From positions 1-64,000 of the forward strand of contig NZ_JACHIO010000009.1 of the NCBI RefSeq assembly GCF_014203225.1: a DNA stretch of 64,000 nucleotides. The letters are read 5' to 3'. Source of the DNA: Granulicella mallensis (GTDB lineage Bacteria > Acidobacteriota > Terriglobia > Terriglobales > Acidobacteriaceae). Shown piece by piece: positions 8,079 to 17,684 of the stretch. Position 1 is the first letter of the stretch. Every line of letters begins with the position of its first letter. The translations under genes were made by a program, and so were the position numbers. Under the pieces are notes generated by a model. It was given only the letters and a program-made list of their open reading frames with translations, had not been told where the DNA came from and ran no database searches.

Positions 8079-9119
8079 CTACCCCAACACCACCGGCTCC
8101 CGCTCCAACCGAATCCCGAACCGGGCCTCTACCCCCGCCACAATCTCTTCTTCCAAATGCTCGACATCCGCAAACGTCGCGCCTCCACGATTGGTCAGCG
8201 CCAGCGTGTGGCGCGTAGAGATTCCTGCCGGGCCTGCGCCATATCCCTTGACGAATCCCGCACGCTCCAGCAACCAGGCTGCAGGCAGCTTCACGCAGCC
8301 CTCTCCCGCAGGCCAGTGCGGCACGTCGCCCTCTACAGCTTTGGCGACCTCCGGAAGCAAAGACGCAGCGACCACCGGGTTCTTGAAGAACGACCCCGCA
8401 CTGCGGCAGTCCGGGTCTCCTTCGACGATCAGCATGCCCTTTGCCCGGCGAATCTTACGCACAGCGGCAGCGACCTCTACCAACGACGGTGCGGGATGTG
8501 CATCGGCGAAATACTTCTGGAGATCGGCATAACGCAGCGTCGGCGCGCCCCCCGGCCGAAGCTGAAACTGCACGCGCGTAACGATATACCGCTTGCGAGC
8601 GTCCGTATTGAACAGGCTCGCGCGATAGCGGAACCGGCACTCCTGCTTCGAAAGATCGACGAAGGCCTGCGCCTGCCGGTCGAAGGCCCGCACCGACACA
8701 ATCGTCTCCGAGACCTCCTGCCCGTAGGCCCCGACGTTCTGCACCGGAGTCCCCCCAACGCTGCCCGGAATCCCGGCAAGGCACTCGATACCGGCACATC
8801 CCGCGGCGACGGCCTGAGCAACAAATCCGTCCCAGGGCTCGCCCGCGCCGACCTCAAATCCTCCATCGGCCAGAGCTTCAATGCCTATGATCTTCATCTG
8901 GAGCACGAGACCGGCAAAGCCTTCATCCCGAACCAGCAGGTTGCTTCCGCCTCCGAGCAGAAAGAGTTCTACCCCTTGCGCTTCAGCCCAGGCAACGGCA
9001 GCCGCAACCTCCTGCTCCGTCGTAGCTTCGGCGAAATATCGTGCGGGGCCACCAATTCGAAACGTGGTAAACGGGGCTAGAGGAACGTCTTCACGGAGGT
9101 GCAGGCTTGCAGAGGTCAC
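8079..9119 (-). CDS. murB: UDP-N-acetylenolpyruvoylglucosamine reductase
   Basis: The 346-residue cytoplasmic flavoenzyme reduces UDP-GlcNAc-enolpyruvate to UDP-MurNAc in peptidoglycan synthesis. The FAD-binding segment LLGGGSNLLV (about 54-63), the PGSVGGTPVQNVGAYGQEV segment and the catalytic-serine segment RSAGSFFKNP are present. The length and the FRYR segment fit the type I (E. coli-like) form. It stands alone, convergent with modC, with no other mur genes nearby. Confidence 0.95.
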   Translation of the reverse strand: MTSASLHLREDVPLAPFTTFRIGGPARYFAEATTEQEVAAAVAWAEAQGVELFLLGGGSNLLVRDEGFAGLVLQMKIIGIEALADGGFEVGAGEPWDGFVAQAVAAGCAGIECLAGIPGSVGGTPVQNVGAYGQEVSETIVSVRAFDRQAQAFVDLSKQECRFRYRASLFNTDARKRYIVTRVQFQLRPGGAPTLRYADLQKYFADAHPAPSLVEVAAAVRKIRRAKGMLIVEGDPDCRSAGSFFKNPVVAASLLPEVAKAVEGDVPHWPAGEGCVKLPAAWLLERAGFVKGYGAGPAGISTRHTLALTNRGGATFADVEHLEEEIVAGVEARFGIRLEREPVVLG

Positions 9120-9229
9120 GGTTTCGAGAATACCCCCTTAAAACCTCAAACCGCAGGTGCCTTTTTTGATGCGACCAACGCCGGAGCCGTACAATCAAAT
9201 ATGGAACGTAAGGTCCCAGGAGGAAGTAA

Positions 9230-9655
9230 ATGTATCCAGAGTTGATGGTAATTCCGATGCGCGAAGAGTTGACGAAGGCCGGTGTGCAGGAAGCACGCTC
9301 CAGCGCGGACGTCGATGCCGCTGTTGCACAGCCCGGAACCACGATGCTCGTCGTCAATTCCATCTGCGGCTGCGCCGCGGGCAAGATGCGCCCAGGCGTA
9401 CGTCTCGCGCTGCAGCACACCACCAAGCCCGACCATGCCGTCACAGTCTTCGCCGGCCAGGACCGCGAAGCCACCGATCGCGCCCGCAGCTACTTCCAGG
9501 GACATCCGCCGACATCGCCCGCCATCGCCATCCTGCGCGACGGGCAGCTCGTCTACCTGATGCAGCGCTCCGCGATCGAAAGCTCGACCGCTCCGGCGAT
9601 CGCCCAGGAACTGACCCGCGCCTTCGAGACCTACTGCTCGAAAGCAACGGCTTAA
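9230..9655 (+). CDS. Bacilliredoxin (BrxA/BrxB, YphP/YqiW family)
   Basis: The 141-residue protein has the family motif NSICGCAAGKMRPG with the CGC active site at residues 46-48. Relatives in Firmicutes remove bacillithiol from thiolated proteins. In acidobacteria the low-molecular-weight thiol partner is not known to me, so the family role may differ. AGGAGG lies seven bases upstream of ATG. It is a single gene between murB (divergent) and proC. Confidence 0.9.
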   Translation: MYPELMVIPMREELTKAGVQEARSSADVDAAVAQPGTTMLVVNSICGCAAGKMRPGVRLALQHTTKPDHAVTVFAGQDREATDRARSYFQGHPPTSPAIAILRDGQLVYLMQRSAIESSTAPAIAQELTRAFETYCSKATA

Positions 9656-9670
9656 AAGCAGGAAGCACAT

Positions 9671-9864
9671 TCAGGGCCAACGGCCCGCCTCATACCAGCC
9701 TGGGGTGAAGCCCCAGGTCAGAACATAGTTGCAAGGTCGAGGGCTGAAAGCCCGATTCATCGGTGTCGCCACGGATGAATCGGGCTTTCAGCCCTCGAAT
9801 GTCATGAGGCCTATGTACCTGGGGCTTCACCCCAGGCTGGTATGAGACGGGCCGTTGGCCCTGA
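9671..9864. repeat. Very long imperfect palindrome
   Basis: From TCAGGGCCAACGGCCC at 9671 to GGGCCGTTGGCCCTGA ending at 9864 the sequence folds back on itself, with arms of about 95 bases around a short centre near 9768. Nested units include CTGGGGTGAAGCCCCAG and CGAGGGCTGAAAGCCCG. It begins 16 bases after the bacilliredoxin stop and ends before proC. It looks like several REP-like hairpins arranged symmetrically. Confidence 0.85.
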
Positions 9865-9945
9865 AATTGTCACTTGGTTCGTTTTGGGACTCAGCTACAA
9901 ATTGCTAGCTATGTCCTGCTTCCTGCATTTGATAGCCTTGCAAGC

Positions 9946-10770
9946 ATGACTTCTACGAACGCAGAGCTTCGCGTCGCCGTTCTCGGCACCGGCAAGATGG
10001 GCGGCATTCTGCTGCAAGGCTTTCTGAAGGCCGGGTTTCTCAAACCCGAGCAGATCTTCGCGACCGTTGCGCACGAAGCGCGGGCACAAGCTCTTTCCAG
10101 CCAGCTTGGCATCACCGTCACAACCGACAATCTTGAGGCCGCGCAAAAGGCCGACGTCATCCTGCTCGGCGTAAAGCCCTTTCAGATCGCAGACGTAGTC
10201 CACCAGATCAAGCCCGCGCTCACCTCCGGTAAATTACTCGTGTCTTTCGCAGCTTCGGTCAAGACCCGCGCCATTGAAGACGCTGCAGGTGCAGAGATCG
10301 CAGTAGTGCGCGCCATGCCCAATACACCGTCGATGGTTGGCGCGGGCATTGCCGCTCTCTGCCGGGGCAGGTTCGTGAGGGACGAACAACTGCACATCGC
10401 CGAGCAGATCTTCGCGACCGTCGGGCGCACCGTCGTCGTCGATGAAAAACACATGGACGCCGTAACCGGACTCTCCGGCTCCGGCCCGGCCTTCCTGTAC
10501 ATCATCATCGAGGCCCTCGCCGAAGCGGGCGTCAACGTCGGCCTGCCCCGCGACATCGCAACCCAGTTGGCCGCACAGACCACCTACGGCGCAGCCAAGA
10601 TGGTGCTCGAGACCGGCTCCCATCCCGCGCTGCTCAAAGATGAGGTCACCACCCCTGCCGGTTGCACCGTCGACGGCATCCTCGAACTGGAAGAGGGTGG
10701 CCTGCGCGTAACACTTATCAAGGCCGTTAAACGCGCAACGCAACGAGCTCGTGAGCTCGCGAACAGCTAA
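9946..10770 (+). CDS. proC: Pyrroline-5-carboxylate reductase
   Basis: ProC carries out the last step of proline synthesis. The N-terminal Rossmann motif VAVLGTGKMGG, the AMPNTPSMVGAGI segment and the C-terminal signature LLKDEVTTPAGCTVDGILELE region are all present. The frame is open from 9874, but the ATG at 9946 places the NADPH-binding strand about eight residues from the N-terminus and gives 274 residues, the usual length. It is 18 bases upstream of the heme A synthase gene and may be co-transcribed with it. Confidence 0.95.
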   Translation: MTSTNAELRVAVLGTGKMGGILLQGFLKAGFLKPEQIFATVAHEARAQALSSQLGITVTTDNLEAAQKADVILLGVKPFQIADVVHQIKPALTSGKLLVSFAASVKTRAIEDAAGAEIAVVRAMPNTPSMVGAGIAALCRGRFVRDEQLHIAEQIFATVGRTVVVDEKHMDAVTGLSGSGPAFLYIIIEALAEAGVNVGLPRDIATQLAAQTTYGAAKMVLETGSHPALLKDEVTTPAGCTVDGILELEEGGLRVTLIKAVKRATQRARELANS

Positions 10771-10788
10771 GCGCACTATCATCAAAGC

Positions 10789-11703
10789 ATGAGCGGAATC
10801 GTACGTGCGTTGCGCAACGGGCGCGGCCTCACAGCCTATGCGTGGTGTGTGCTGGCCTTCATGGTCCTCGTCGTCCTGGAGGGCGCCATCGTGCGTGCCA
10901 CAGGCTCCGGCGCTGGCTGTGGCAATCACTGGCCGCTGTGCAACGGTGACTTCTTTCCTCACCATCCACGCCTGGCAACCGTCATCGAGTACACACATCG
11001 GTCGATGACCGGCTTCTGCTCTACGATGGTTGCGATCTTGATCGCCTGGGTCTTCTTCGCTCGCCTCAAGGGCGATCGTGCGCGCAGGGCAGCGGTCTGG
11101 GTTGGAGTTTTGCTGTTGACCGAAGCCCTGCTGGGCGCGGTGCTGGTGAAAGGCGGCTATGTCGAGACCAACGCCTCGAATGCCCGCGTCTTCATGCAGT
11201 GCATCCACTTCACCAATACGATGCTACTGATCGCCGCGCTGACCCTCACGGTCTGGTGGCTGCGTCCACGGTCTGGCTTCGAATCCAGACTCGCACCGGA
11301 GGCCGGAAGCCTGGCGTGGCTCTCTATCGTGGCTACTCTGGTGGTAGGCGCAACGGGCTCAGTGGCCGCACTTGCCGACACGCTCTTTCCTTCTCCCTCC
11401 TTCCTCGCGGGTCTGGCAGACGACTTTGCCGCAGCCGCGCCGCTGATGGTACGCATGCGCTGGCTGCATCCTGCGGCTGCCTTGATCGGCGTTGTCTGCG
11501 TTACTTGGCTCTACCTGCGGGTTCGCTCGAAGGCCGCACGCTGGGTGATGGCATTGCTTGTACTGCAACTCGTGCTTGGCCTGGGGGATGTACTGCTTCT
11601 CGCGCCGACATGGATGCAGGTATTGCACCTGCTTGGCGCGGATCTTTATTGGATCGCGTTGATCGCGTTGGGTGCGGATGTCATCGCACCACAACGAAGT
11701 TAA
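10789..11703 (+). CDS. ctaA: Heme A synthase, COX15/CtaA family
   Basis: The 304-residue membrane protein has about eight helices and converts heme O to heme A for aa3-type oxidases. Four conserved histidines appear in the expected places: H70 (IEYTHRSM), then QCIHFTN, MRWLHPAA and LQVLHLLGADL. Cysteines 44 and 51 in the first external loop (GAGCGNHWPLC) match the disulfide pair of Bacillus CtaA in spacing. No oxidase or CtaB gene is adjacent. Confidence 0.92.
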   Translation: MSGIVRALRNGRGLTAYAWCVLAFMVLVVLEGAIVRATGSGAGCGNHWPLCNGDFFPHHPRLATVIEYTHRSMTGFCSTMVAILIAWVFFARLKGDRARRAAVWVGVLLLTEALLGAVLVKGGYVETNASNARVFMQCIHFTNTMLLIAALTLTVWWLRPRSGFESRLAPEAGSLAWLSIVATLVVGATGSVAALADTLFPSPSFLAGLADDFAAAAPLMVRMRWLHPAAALIGVVCVTWLYLRVRSKAARWVMALLVLQLVLGLGDVLLLAPTWMQVLHLLGADLYWIALIALGADVIAPQRS

Positions 11704-11720
11704 AGCGGCTGCGACGCTTA

Positions 11721-11919
11721 GCTTTTGCCTTTCTTGTTTGTCATTCCGAGCGCAGCGAGCGAATCTGCTTCCTCCCGTTCTTTGGTCGTATCACCCAAAA
11801 GCCGGTGGCCAGGACCGACGTCGCTTGATAGGGCTAGCCACTGTGGTGGCGCAGGCGAAAAACGGGAGGAAGCAGATTCGCTCGCTGCGCTCGGAATGAC
11901 AAACAAGAAAAGCAAAGGC
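11721..11919. repeat. Palindromic repeat, family R1 (copy 1)
   Basis: Arms of 59 bases (11721-11779 and 11861-11919) are almost perfect reverse complements. Each arm holds GTCATTCCGAGCGCAGCGAG, then a CTTCCTCCCGTT block, and on the outside a TTTTGC/CTTTGC-type tract. The element begins 17 bases after the ctaA stop and ends before the stop of the convergent aminotransferase gene. Related copies lie at 45070-45294, 62938-62994 and 63843-64000. Confidence 0.9.
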
Positions 11920-11957
11920 AAGAGCAAAGATACTGCCACAGTTCTACTCAAACCCGC

Positions 11958-13328
11958 TCAAACACACTTCTCATCGGCCAGCGAAAGATGCTTGTCCAAC
12001 GTATCGATACCCCGATCAAGCTCCTCTTTGGTAACAATCAGCGGCGGCGCAATCACAAAGTGGCTCACCCACGCCTGGATCGCAACGCCGTCGGCAAACA
12101 TCTTGCCCGCAATCTGATCGACGAGTAGCGGCACACCCGAGACCTTATCGGTATAGGTATTGAACGGCTCCTTCGTCTCACGGTTCTTAACAAGATCCAC
12201 CGCCCAGAACAATCCCTTGCCCCGCACCTCACCAACGCTGCGATGCTTCTCCTTCAAAGCGCGCAACTTCGATTCAACATAGGGCGCCAACTCCGCAGCA
12301 CGGTCGACGAGGTTCAACCGCTGCATCTCGTGGATCGTGGCGACCGCGGGAGCAAGCGTCATCGGATGAGCCTCGTAAGTATGCCCATGCGCAAAGTAGT
12401 GGTCGAGGAAAAAGTCGCCGATCTTCTCCGAGGTCGCACACAATCCCAACGGCACATAGGCAGAGGTAATGCCCTTCGCCGTGACCAGAATGTCCGGCGT
12501 CACTCCCCAGTGCTCGACGGCAAACCACTTGCCTGTGCGGCCCCAGCCCGTCATTACTTCGTCGGCGATCATCAGCACGCCGTTCTCATCGCAGATCTTC
12601 CGCAGCTTCGGGAAGTATTCGTCCGGTGGAACGAGGACGCCGTTCGTTCCGACGATAGGCTCCAGCAACACCGCGGCCACATCCGACTCATTGCGAATCA
12701 TGTGCTCGATGTAATCGGCGCACGCGACACCGCACTGCGGATACGTATGCTTCATCGGGCAACGATAGCAGTTGACCTCAGGGCCAAAGACGACGCCCGG
12801 CCCCTTGCCGCCCGGCTCCATCGCCCAGCGGCGTGGATCGCCGGTCGCTGCGATGCTGCCTGACGTCGAGCCATGATAGGAGCGGTAGCGCGCAATGATC
12901 TTCGACTTGCCCGTATACATGCGTGCAATCTTGAACGCGGCCTCATTGGCTTCCGTGCCCGAGGTCGTGAAGAAGAACTTATTGATCCCCTCGGGCAAGA
13001 CCTCGAGCAACAGCTTTGAAAGCTCGGCGCGCGTTGCGGTCGCATAACCCGGCATGGCGTAGGGCAGTTCACGCGCCTGCTGCGCAATGGACTCCACCAC
13101 AACCGGATTTTTGTGGCCGAGATTGACGCACATCAACTGCGATGAGAAGTCGAGGTAGCGCTTGCCTGCGCCGTCGATGATGTAGCAGTCCTCGGCGTCG
13201 GCGATGTGCACGGGGTTCCAGCTCTTCTGGAAGCGCCAGGTGCCATAGTTCAGGCGGCGGGTAAGATCGACGATCTCTTCAGAGGTCATGCCGTGCATGT
13301 TTTGCGGAAGCGTATCGGTAGGGCTCAT
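11958..13328 (-). CDS. Class III aminotransferase, probable beta-alanine/omega-amino acid transaminase
   Basis: The 456-residue PLP enzyme of fold type I has TTSGTEANEAAFK (about 121-133), D256 in MIADEV and the PLP lysine K285 in VTAKGITSAYVPLG. A cysteine cluster (C187, C190, C199, C203) lies in an insertion seen in taurine/omega-amino acid transaminases. It is the last gene of the pyrimidine cluster, 15 bases after the permease gene. There it would move the amino group of beta-alanine to a keto acid, giving malonate semialdehyde. That substrate is inferred from context. Confidence 0.88.
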   Translation of the reverse strand: MSPTDTLPQNMHGMTSEEIVDLTRRLNYGTWRFQKSWNPVHIADAEDCYIIDGAGKRYLDFSSQLMCVNLGHKNPVVVESIAQQARELPYAMPGYATATRAELSKLLLEVLPEGINKFFFTTSGTEANEAAFKIARMYTGKSKIIARYRSYHGSTSGSIAATGDPRRWAMEPGGKGPGVVFGPEVNCYRCPMKHTYPQCGVACADYIEHMIRNESDVAAVLLEPIVGTNGVLVPPDEYFPKLRKICDENGVLMIADEVMTGWGRTGKWFAVEHWGVTPDILVTAKGITSAYVPLGLCATSEKIGDFFLDHYFAHGHTYEAHPMTLAPAVATIHEMQRLNLVDRAAELAPYVESKLRALKEKHRSVGEVRGKGLFWAVDLVKNRETKEPFNTYTDKVSGVPLLVDQIAGKMFADGVAIQAWVSHFVIAPPLIVTKEELDRGIDTLDKHLSLADEKCV

Positions 13329-13343
13329 ACATTGCCTTTCGTG

Positions 13344-14798
13344 TCAGTGAGTAGCGAGCGACAGACGCCGGGCATGTCCCAGCATCAGCAGATAATAAAG
13401 CGCGCCGGACAGGAAAAACCCGACGAACCAGGCGTAGTCGTAGAGAAACGCGATCTGAGGAACGAACCGCCCGATCAGCGCCACCGTTACCCCTAAGATA
13501 AGCGCAATCAGGGCGACAGGATTGAAACCATTCTTGTACTCGTAGATTCCCCCGCGACGATAGAGCGAGTACGTATCAAGCTGCTTGTGGCGCACAAGAA
13601 AGTAATCGACGACCATGATGCCTGCAACCGGGCCAAGCAATCCCGAATAACCCACTAGCCAGCCGAACACATAGCTGCCGAACGTCGCCATCAGCTTCCA
13701 GGGCATCATCGCGAGCCCAAGAAATCCTGTAATCAGTCCGCCGGTCCGAAAGCTGATCAGCCGGGGAGCGAGGTTCGAGAAGTCATTCGACGGTCCAACC
13801 ACGTTTGCCCCAATGTTCACATTCATCGTTGCAATCAACAGCCCAACCAGGCCGAGCAGCGCGATCCACGGTTGGTGGAACTTGCCCAGGAGCGTCACCG
13901 GATTCCATATCGGCTCGCCAAACACGACCGTCGAGGCTGAGGTCACAGCGATCCCTACAAACGAGTACAGGGTCATCGCCACCGGCAGCCCGAAGGCTTG
14001 CCCTGCAATCTGTGAGTCCTGGCTCTTCGCATACCGTGTAAAGTCCGGGATATTCAGCGACACCGTGGCCCAGTACCCGACCATCGCCGTAAGCGAGGGA
14101 AAGAAGAAGTGCCAGAATCCCGCATGTGTCGCAAACTTACTGGGAGCCGCCAGCATCGGCCCAAAGCCGCCCGCGCGATGCAGCATGTATCCCAGCAGCG
14201 CCAATGACAAGATCAGCATCAAGGGTGCGGAGAAACTCTGCAGGAACCGGATCGACTCTACCCCCCTCCATACCACCAGCATGTTGAGCGCCCAGAACCC
14301 TAGAAAACACACCCACGTCACGCTCGGCATGTGCTCGGCTCGCGGCCATAGCACGACAACCATCGCCGCAATCGCCTGCCCGCCGATCCACGATTGAATT
14401 CCAAACCAGCCACACGCGACGATCGCCCGCAGCATCGCCGGAATATTCGCCCCTACCGGCCCGAACGAGGCTCGCACAAAGACTGGGAACGGAATGCCGT
14501 ACTTCGCTCCCGCATGGGCATTCAGCAGCATGGGGATGAGGACAATCAGGTTGCCCAGCAGGATCGTACCCACCGCCTGCTTCCAGTTCATCCCCCCGGC
14601 GATCAATGACGCCGCCAGCATGTAGGTGGTCACCTCCATCGACATCGAGAACCACAGGGCGATGTAGTTGTAGGTGCTCCAGGTACGCTGCGAGGGCTCG
14701 GTGGGCGCAAGGTCTGCGTTGTACAGGCGTGGGTCAGGAGCGAACTCCGCCCCCATCTGATCGCTGTCCAATACGGCCCTCGTAACGGTTGGAATCAA
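13344..14798 (-). CDS. NCS1 family nucleobase:cation symporter
   Basis: The 484-residue membrane protein has about 12 helices and belongs to the cytosine/uracil/hydantoin/allantoin permease family. The N-terminal segment with TWSTYNYIALWFSMSMEV and GIPFPVFVRASFGPVGANIP is characteristic. Its ATG overlaps the dihydropyrimidinase stop by four bases, so it most likely imports uracil, thymine or a hydantoin for the pathway encoded around it. Specificity cannot be read from sequence alone. Confidence 0.92.
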   Translation of the reverse strand: MIPTVTRAVLDSDQMGAEFAPDPRLYNADLAPTEPSQRTWSTYNYIALWFSMSMEVTTYMLAASLIAGGMNWKQAVGTILLGNLIVLIPMLLNAHAGAKYGIPFPVFVRASFGPVGANIPAMLRAIVACGWFGIQSWIGGQAIAAMVVVLWPRAEHMPSVTWVCFLGFWALNMLVVWRGVESIRFLQSFSAPLMLILSLALLGYMLHRAGGFGPMLAAPSKFATHAGFWHFFFPSLTAMVGYWATVSLNIPDFTRYAKSQDSQIAGQAFGLPVAMTLYSFVGIAVTSASTVVFGEPIWNPVTLLGKFHQPWIALLGLVGLLIATMNVNIGANVVGPSNDFSNLAPRLISFRTGGLITGFLGLAMMPWKLMATFGSYVFGWLVGYSGLLGPVAGIMVVDYFLVRHKQLDTYSLYRRGGIYEYKNGFNPVALIALILGVTVALIGRFVPQIAFLYDYAWFVGFFLSGALYYLLMLGHARRLSLATH

Positions 14799-16210
14799 GC
14801 AAACCCTCCGGCATTCGCCTCGCGCCGCACAAATCGTCCCCGTCCGGTCGCGCCCAGAAACTTCCCTGGCTGTGCGGTATTGTCGACCACCAGTTCTCCA
14901 CGGGAGAATACCTTTGCGGCGTTGCCCTGCACCTTCCAGCCTTCAAACATGGAGTAGTCGGTCGCCATACACTGTGTCGCCGCTGAGATGGTGTACTCCG
15001 CCTTCGGGTCCCAGAGCAGGATGTCAGCGTCCAGCCCCGGCGCGATGGTGCCCTTCTGCTTGCCCATGCCAAAGATACGAGCCGGTGCCGTGCAGCAGAG
15101 CTCGACGAACTTCTCCTGCGTGATGCGTCCGGCATTCACGCCGAAGTGCCATAAGATCTGCAGACGGTTCTCGATACCCGGACCGCCGTTTGGAATCTTC
15201 GTGAAATTACCGCGGCCGAGTTCCTTCTGATCGGCAAATCGGAAGGGACAGTGGTCCGTTGAAACGACCGAGAGCGATCCCTCCACAAGCGCCTTCCACA
15301 GCGGAGCCTGATGCCGTTTTTCACGAAGCGGCGGTGTAAAAACGAACTTCGCCTCTTCCCAACTCTTGCCGGGCATCTGGTCTTCAAGGGAGAGCACCAG
15401 ATACTGCGTGCAGGTCTCGGCCAGCGCCTTCGCGCCGCGTGCCTGCATGAACTTCAACTCGTCCAGCGCATACTCGTTCGACAGATGCACGATGTAGACC
15501 GCCGCTCCGGCCATATCGGCAAGAGCGATAGCCCGATGCGTTGCTTCTGCCTCCGCTTTAGGCGAACGCGAGAGCGCGTGATAGTGCGGAGCCGTCTTCC
15601 CTTCCGCAATCATCTGAGCCACAACAATATCGATCGCGCTGCCGTTCTCCGCGTGGATGCAGCATAGAGCGTTCAAAGCGGCGGCCTTCTGCATGACCTT
15701 GAACATCAGGCCGTCGTCGATCATCAACACACCGGGATAGGCCATGAACAGCTTGAAGCTCGAGATACCGGCAGCCAGCATCTCCTCCATCTCGCGCAGG
15801 CCTTGCGAACCATCCCCAGGCCCCAGGTCGGTCACAGCCATATGCAGCGAGAAGTCGACACACGCCTTGTTGTCGGACTTCTTAAGCCAGGTGGCCAGCG
15901 CCTCCTTCATGGTGTGGCCCTGCGACTGCAGAGCGAAGTCGATCACCGTCGTCGTGCCCCCGACTGCGGCAGCCTGCGTTCCCGTGGTGTAATCATCGGC
16001 CGAGGTCGTTCCGCCAAACGGCATATCAAGATGAGTATGTACGTCAATACCGCCCGGCATCACCAGGAGGCCCGTCGCATCGACGACAGTATGGCCTGCC
16101 GTATCCAGTCCCGGCCCCACCTTCGCGATCTTCTCGCCTTCAATCAACACATCGAGCAACTGCGAACGATCCGAACCTACAACTGTTCCGTTCTGAATCA
16201 GCGTTCCCAT
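14795..16210 (-). CDS. hydA: Dihydropyrimidinase / D-hydantoinase
   Basis: The cyclic amidohydrolase opens dihydrouracil to N-carbamoyl-beta-alanine. Metal ligands H58 and H60 (GGIDVHTHLD), the carbamylated lysine K153 (SSFKLFMAYPG), H186 (CIHAENG) and H242 (YIVHLSNE) are present, and STDHCPF supplies the late aspartate. The frame stays open to 16480 inside preA, but homology begins at the ATG at 16210, which has GGAGG nine bases upstream. This gives 471 residues. It is 58 bases after preA and overlaps the NCS1 gene by four bases. Confidence 0.95.
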   Translation of the reverse strand: MGTLIQNGTVVGSDRSQLLDVLIEGEKIAKVGPGLDTAGHTVVDATGLLVMPGGIDVHTHLDMPFGGTTSADDYTTGTQAAAVGGTTTVIDFALQSQGHTMKEALATWLKKSDNKACVDFSLHMAVTDLGPGDGSQGLREMEEMLAAGISSFKLFMAYPGVLMIDDGLMFKVMQKAAALNALCCIHAENGSAIDIVVAQMIAEGKTAPHYHALSRSPKAEAEATHRAIALADMAGAAVYIVHLSNEYALDELKFMQARGAKALAETCTQYLVLSLEDQMPGKSWEEAKFVFTPPLREKRHQAPLWKALVEGSLSVVSTDHCPFRFADQKELGRGNFTKIPNGGPGIENRLQILWHFGVNAGRITQEKFVELCCTAPARIFGMGKQKGTIAPGLDADILLWDPKAEYTISAATQCMATDYSMFEGWKVQGNAAKVFSRGELVVDNTAQPGKFLGATGRGRFVRREANAGGFA

Positions 16211-16268
16211 GTCCCTCATCCTCCAACTCGCAACTCGAAACTCGTATCTCGAGCCTGAAAGCCGCTTT

Positions 16269-17684
16269 CTACAGATTCGGATTCCCCGCATCCCCTGCGT
16301 TCTGCGGCACAATTCCCGCAGCCACACGCTCTTCCCAGGTCTGCGGTGGCAGACCGGTATCGATCCGCTCCATCGTGATGCACTCCGGTACCGGACAGAC
16401 CAATGAGCATAGATTACAGCCCACGCACTCCACTTCGTCGACACGTGGAATGCGCGAGAGCGGCGTACGATACGGCCCATCTACTCCCGCCCCATCGATA
16501 TCGAGTTTCGGAATCGGCGTCGTGCTGATACGTCCACGACTCTCGGCAGCGACCATATCCGGCGTGCGGGTATGATCCGGCGCAGGCAGCGTGCGGTCGA
16601 GATGGATGCACTGATGCGCGCCATCCCAGCAGGCCGTATAGCAGAGGTCGCAGCCAATGCATTTGGACTCATGAATGTGCGCTACAACCTTGTAATTCAG
16701 GTTGAGGTGCTTCCACTCGCGAACCTTGGGCAGTGAGAGCCCACGGAAGTCATCAAGCGTCTCATAGCCTTTGCGGCGCATCCATGCCTGCAGGCCATCA
16801 GCCATGTCTTCGACGATGCGATAGCCATAGTGCATCGCAGCCGTACAGACCTGTACCGTGCCCGAACCCAGCAGAATGAACTCCGCTGCATCCTGCCAGG
16901 TGCCGATGCCCCCGATGCCCGACATCGGCAGTGCGGCATCAGGGTCCGACATCACCTGCTGCACCATATTCAGCGCGATGGGCTTCACGGCGGGACCGCA
17001 GTAGCCGCCATGCGAGCTCTTGCCGTCGACCATCGGCCGTGGCTCCAGCGTATCCAGATCGATGCTTGTAATCGAATTAATGGTGTTGATCGCCGAAAGT
17101 GCGTCCGCGCCGCCGCGCTTAGCCGCTCGCGCCGGAATGCGGATGTCGCTAATGTTCGGCGTCAGCTTGACGATAACCGGCGTACGAGCCTTCTCCTTCA
17201 CCCAGCCGGTGATCTGCTCGCAGTACTCCGGTACCTGCCCGACAGCCGAGCCCATGCCGCGCTCACTCATGCCGTGGGGGCAGCCGAAGTTCAACTCCAG
17301 CCCATCGGCACCGGCATCTTCAGCGCGCTGCACGATGTCATGCCACGTCTCGCGTTTGCTCTCGACCATCAACGACGCAATTACTACGTGCTTCGGATAG
17401 CGACGCTTTACCTCGGCGATCTCACGCAGGTTCACCTCGATGGGCCGGTCTGAGATGAGCTCAATGTTATTGAAGCCCATCATCTTCTGGCCGTTCCAGT
17501 CGATCGACGAGTAGCGCGAGCTCACATTCGTGATCGGCTCGCCGATGGTCTTCCACACCGCTCCTCCCCAGCCTGCATCGAAGGCGCGCATGATCTGCTC
17601 GCCGCAGTTGGTCGGCGGCGCAGACGCCAGCCAGAAGGGATTGAGGCACTTAATTCCTGCGAATGTCGTCTCAAGCGTTGGCAT
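16269..17684 (-). CDS. preA: Dihydropyrimidine dehydrogenase, catalytic subunit
   Basis: The 471-residue protein has an FMN-binding dihydroorotate dehydrogenase-like barrel (about 1-320). A C-terminal domain carries two [4Fe-4S] motifs, CIGCDLCYTAC and CVGCNLCSLVCP. With PreT it reduces uracil or thymine to the dihydro form. The loop that carries the catalytic cysteine in mammalian enzymes (GLACGQ) reads GSAVGQ here; as far as I recall, E. coli PreA also lacks that cysteine. The start codon lies 14 bases inside the end of preT. Confidence 0.94.
   Translation of the reverse strand: MPTLETTFAGIKCLNPFWLASAPPTNCGEQIMRAFDAGWGGAVWKTIGEPITNVSSRYSSIDWNGQKMMGFNNIELISDRPIEVNLREIAEVKRRYPKHVVIASLMVESKRETWHDIVQRAEDAGADGLELNFGCPHGMSERGMGSAVGQVPEYCEQITGWVKEKARTPVIVKLTPNISDIRIPARAAKRGGADALSAINTINSITSIDLDTLEPRPMVDGKSSHGGYCGPAVKPIALNMVQQVMSDPDAALPMSGIGGIGTWQDAAEFILLGSGTVQVCTAAMHYGYRIVEDMADGLQAWMRRKGYETLDDFRGLSLPKVREWKHLNLNYKVVAHIHESKCIGCDLCYTACWDGAHQCIHLDRTLPAPDHTRTPDMVAAESRGRISTTPIPKLDIDGAGVDGPYRTPLSRIPRVDEVECVGCNLCSLVCPVPECITMERIDTGLPPQTWEERVAAGIVPQNAGDAGNPNL

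Noticed and set aside
10234-11208. A 324-codon open frame opposite proC and ctaA
   Set aside because: It spans two intact genes on the other strand and resembles no family.
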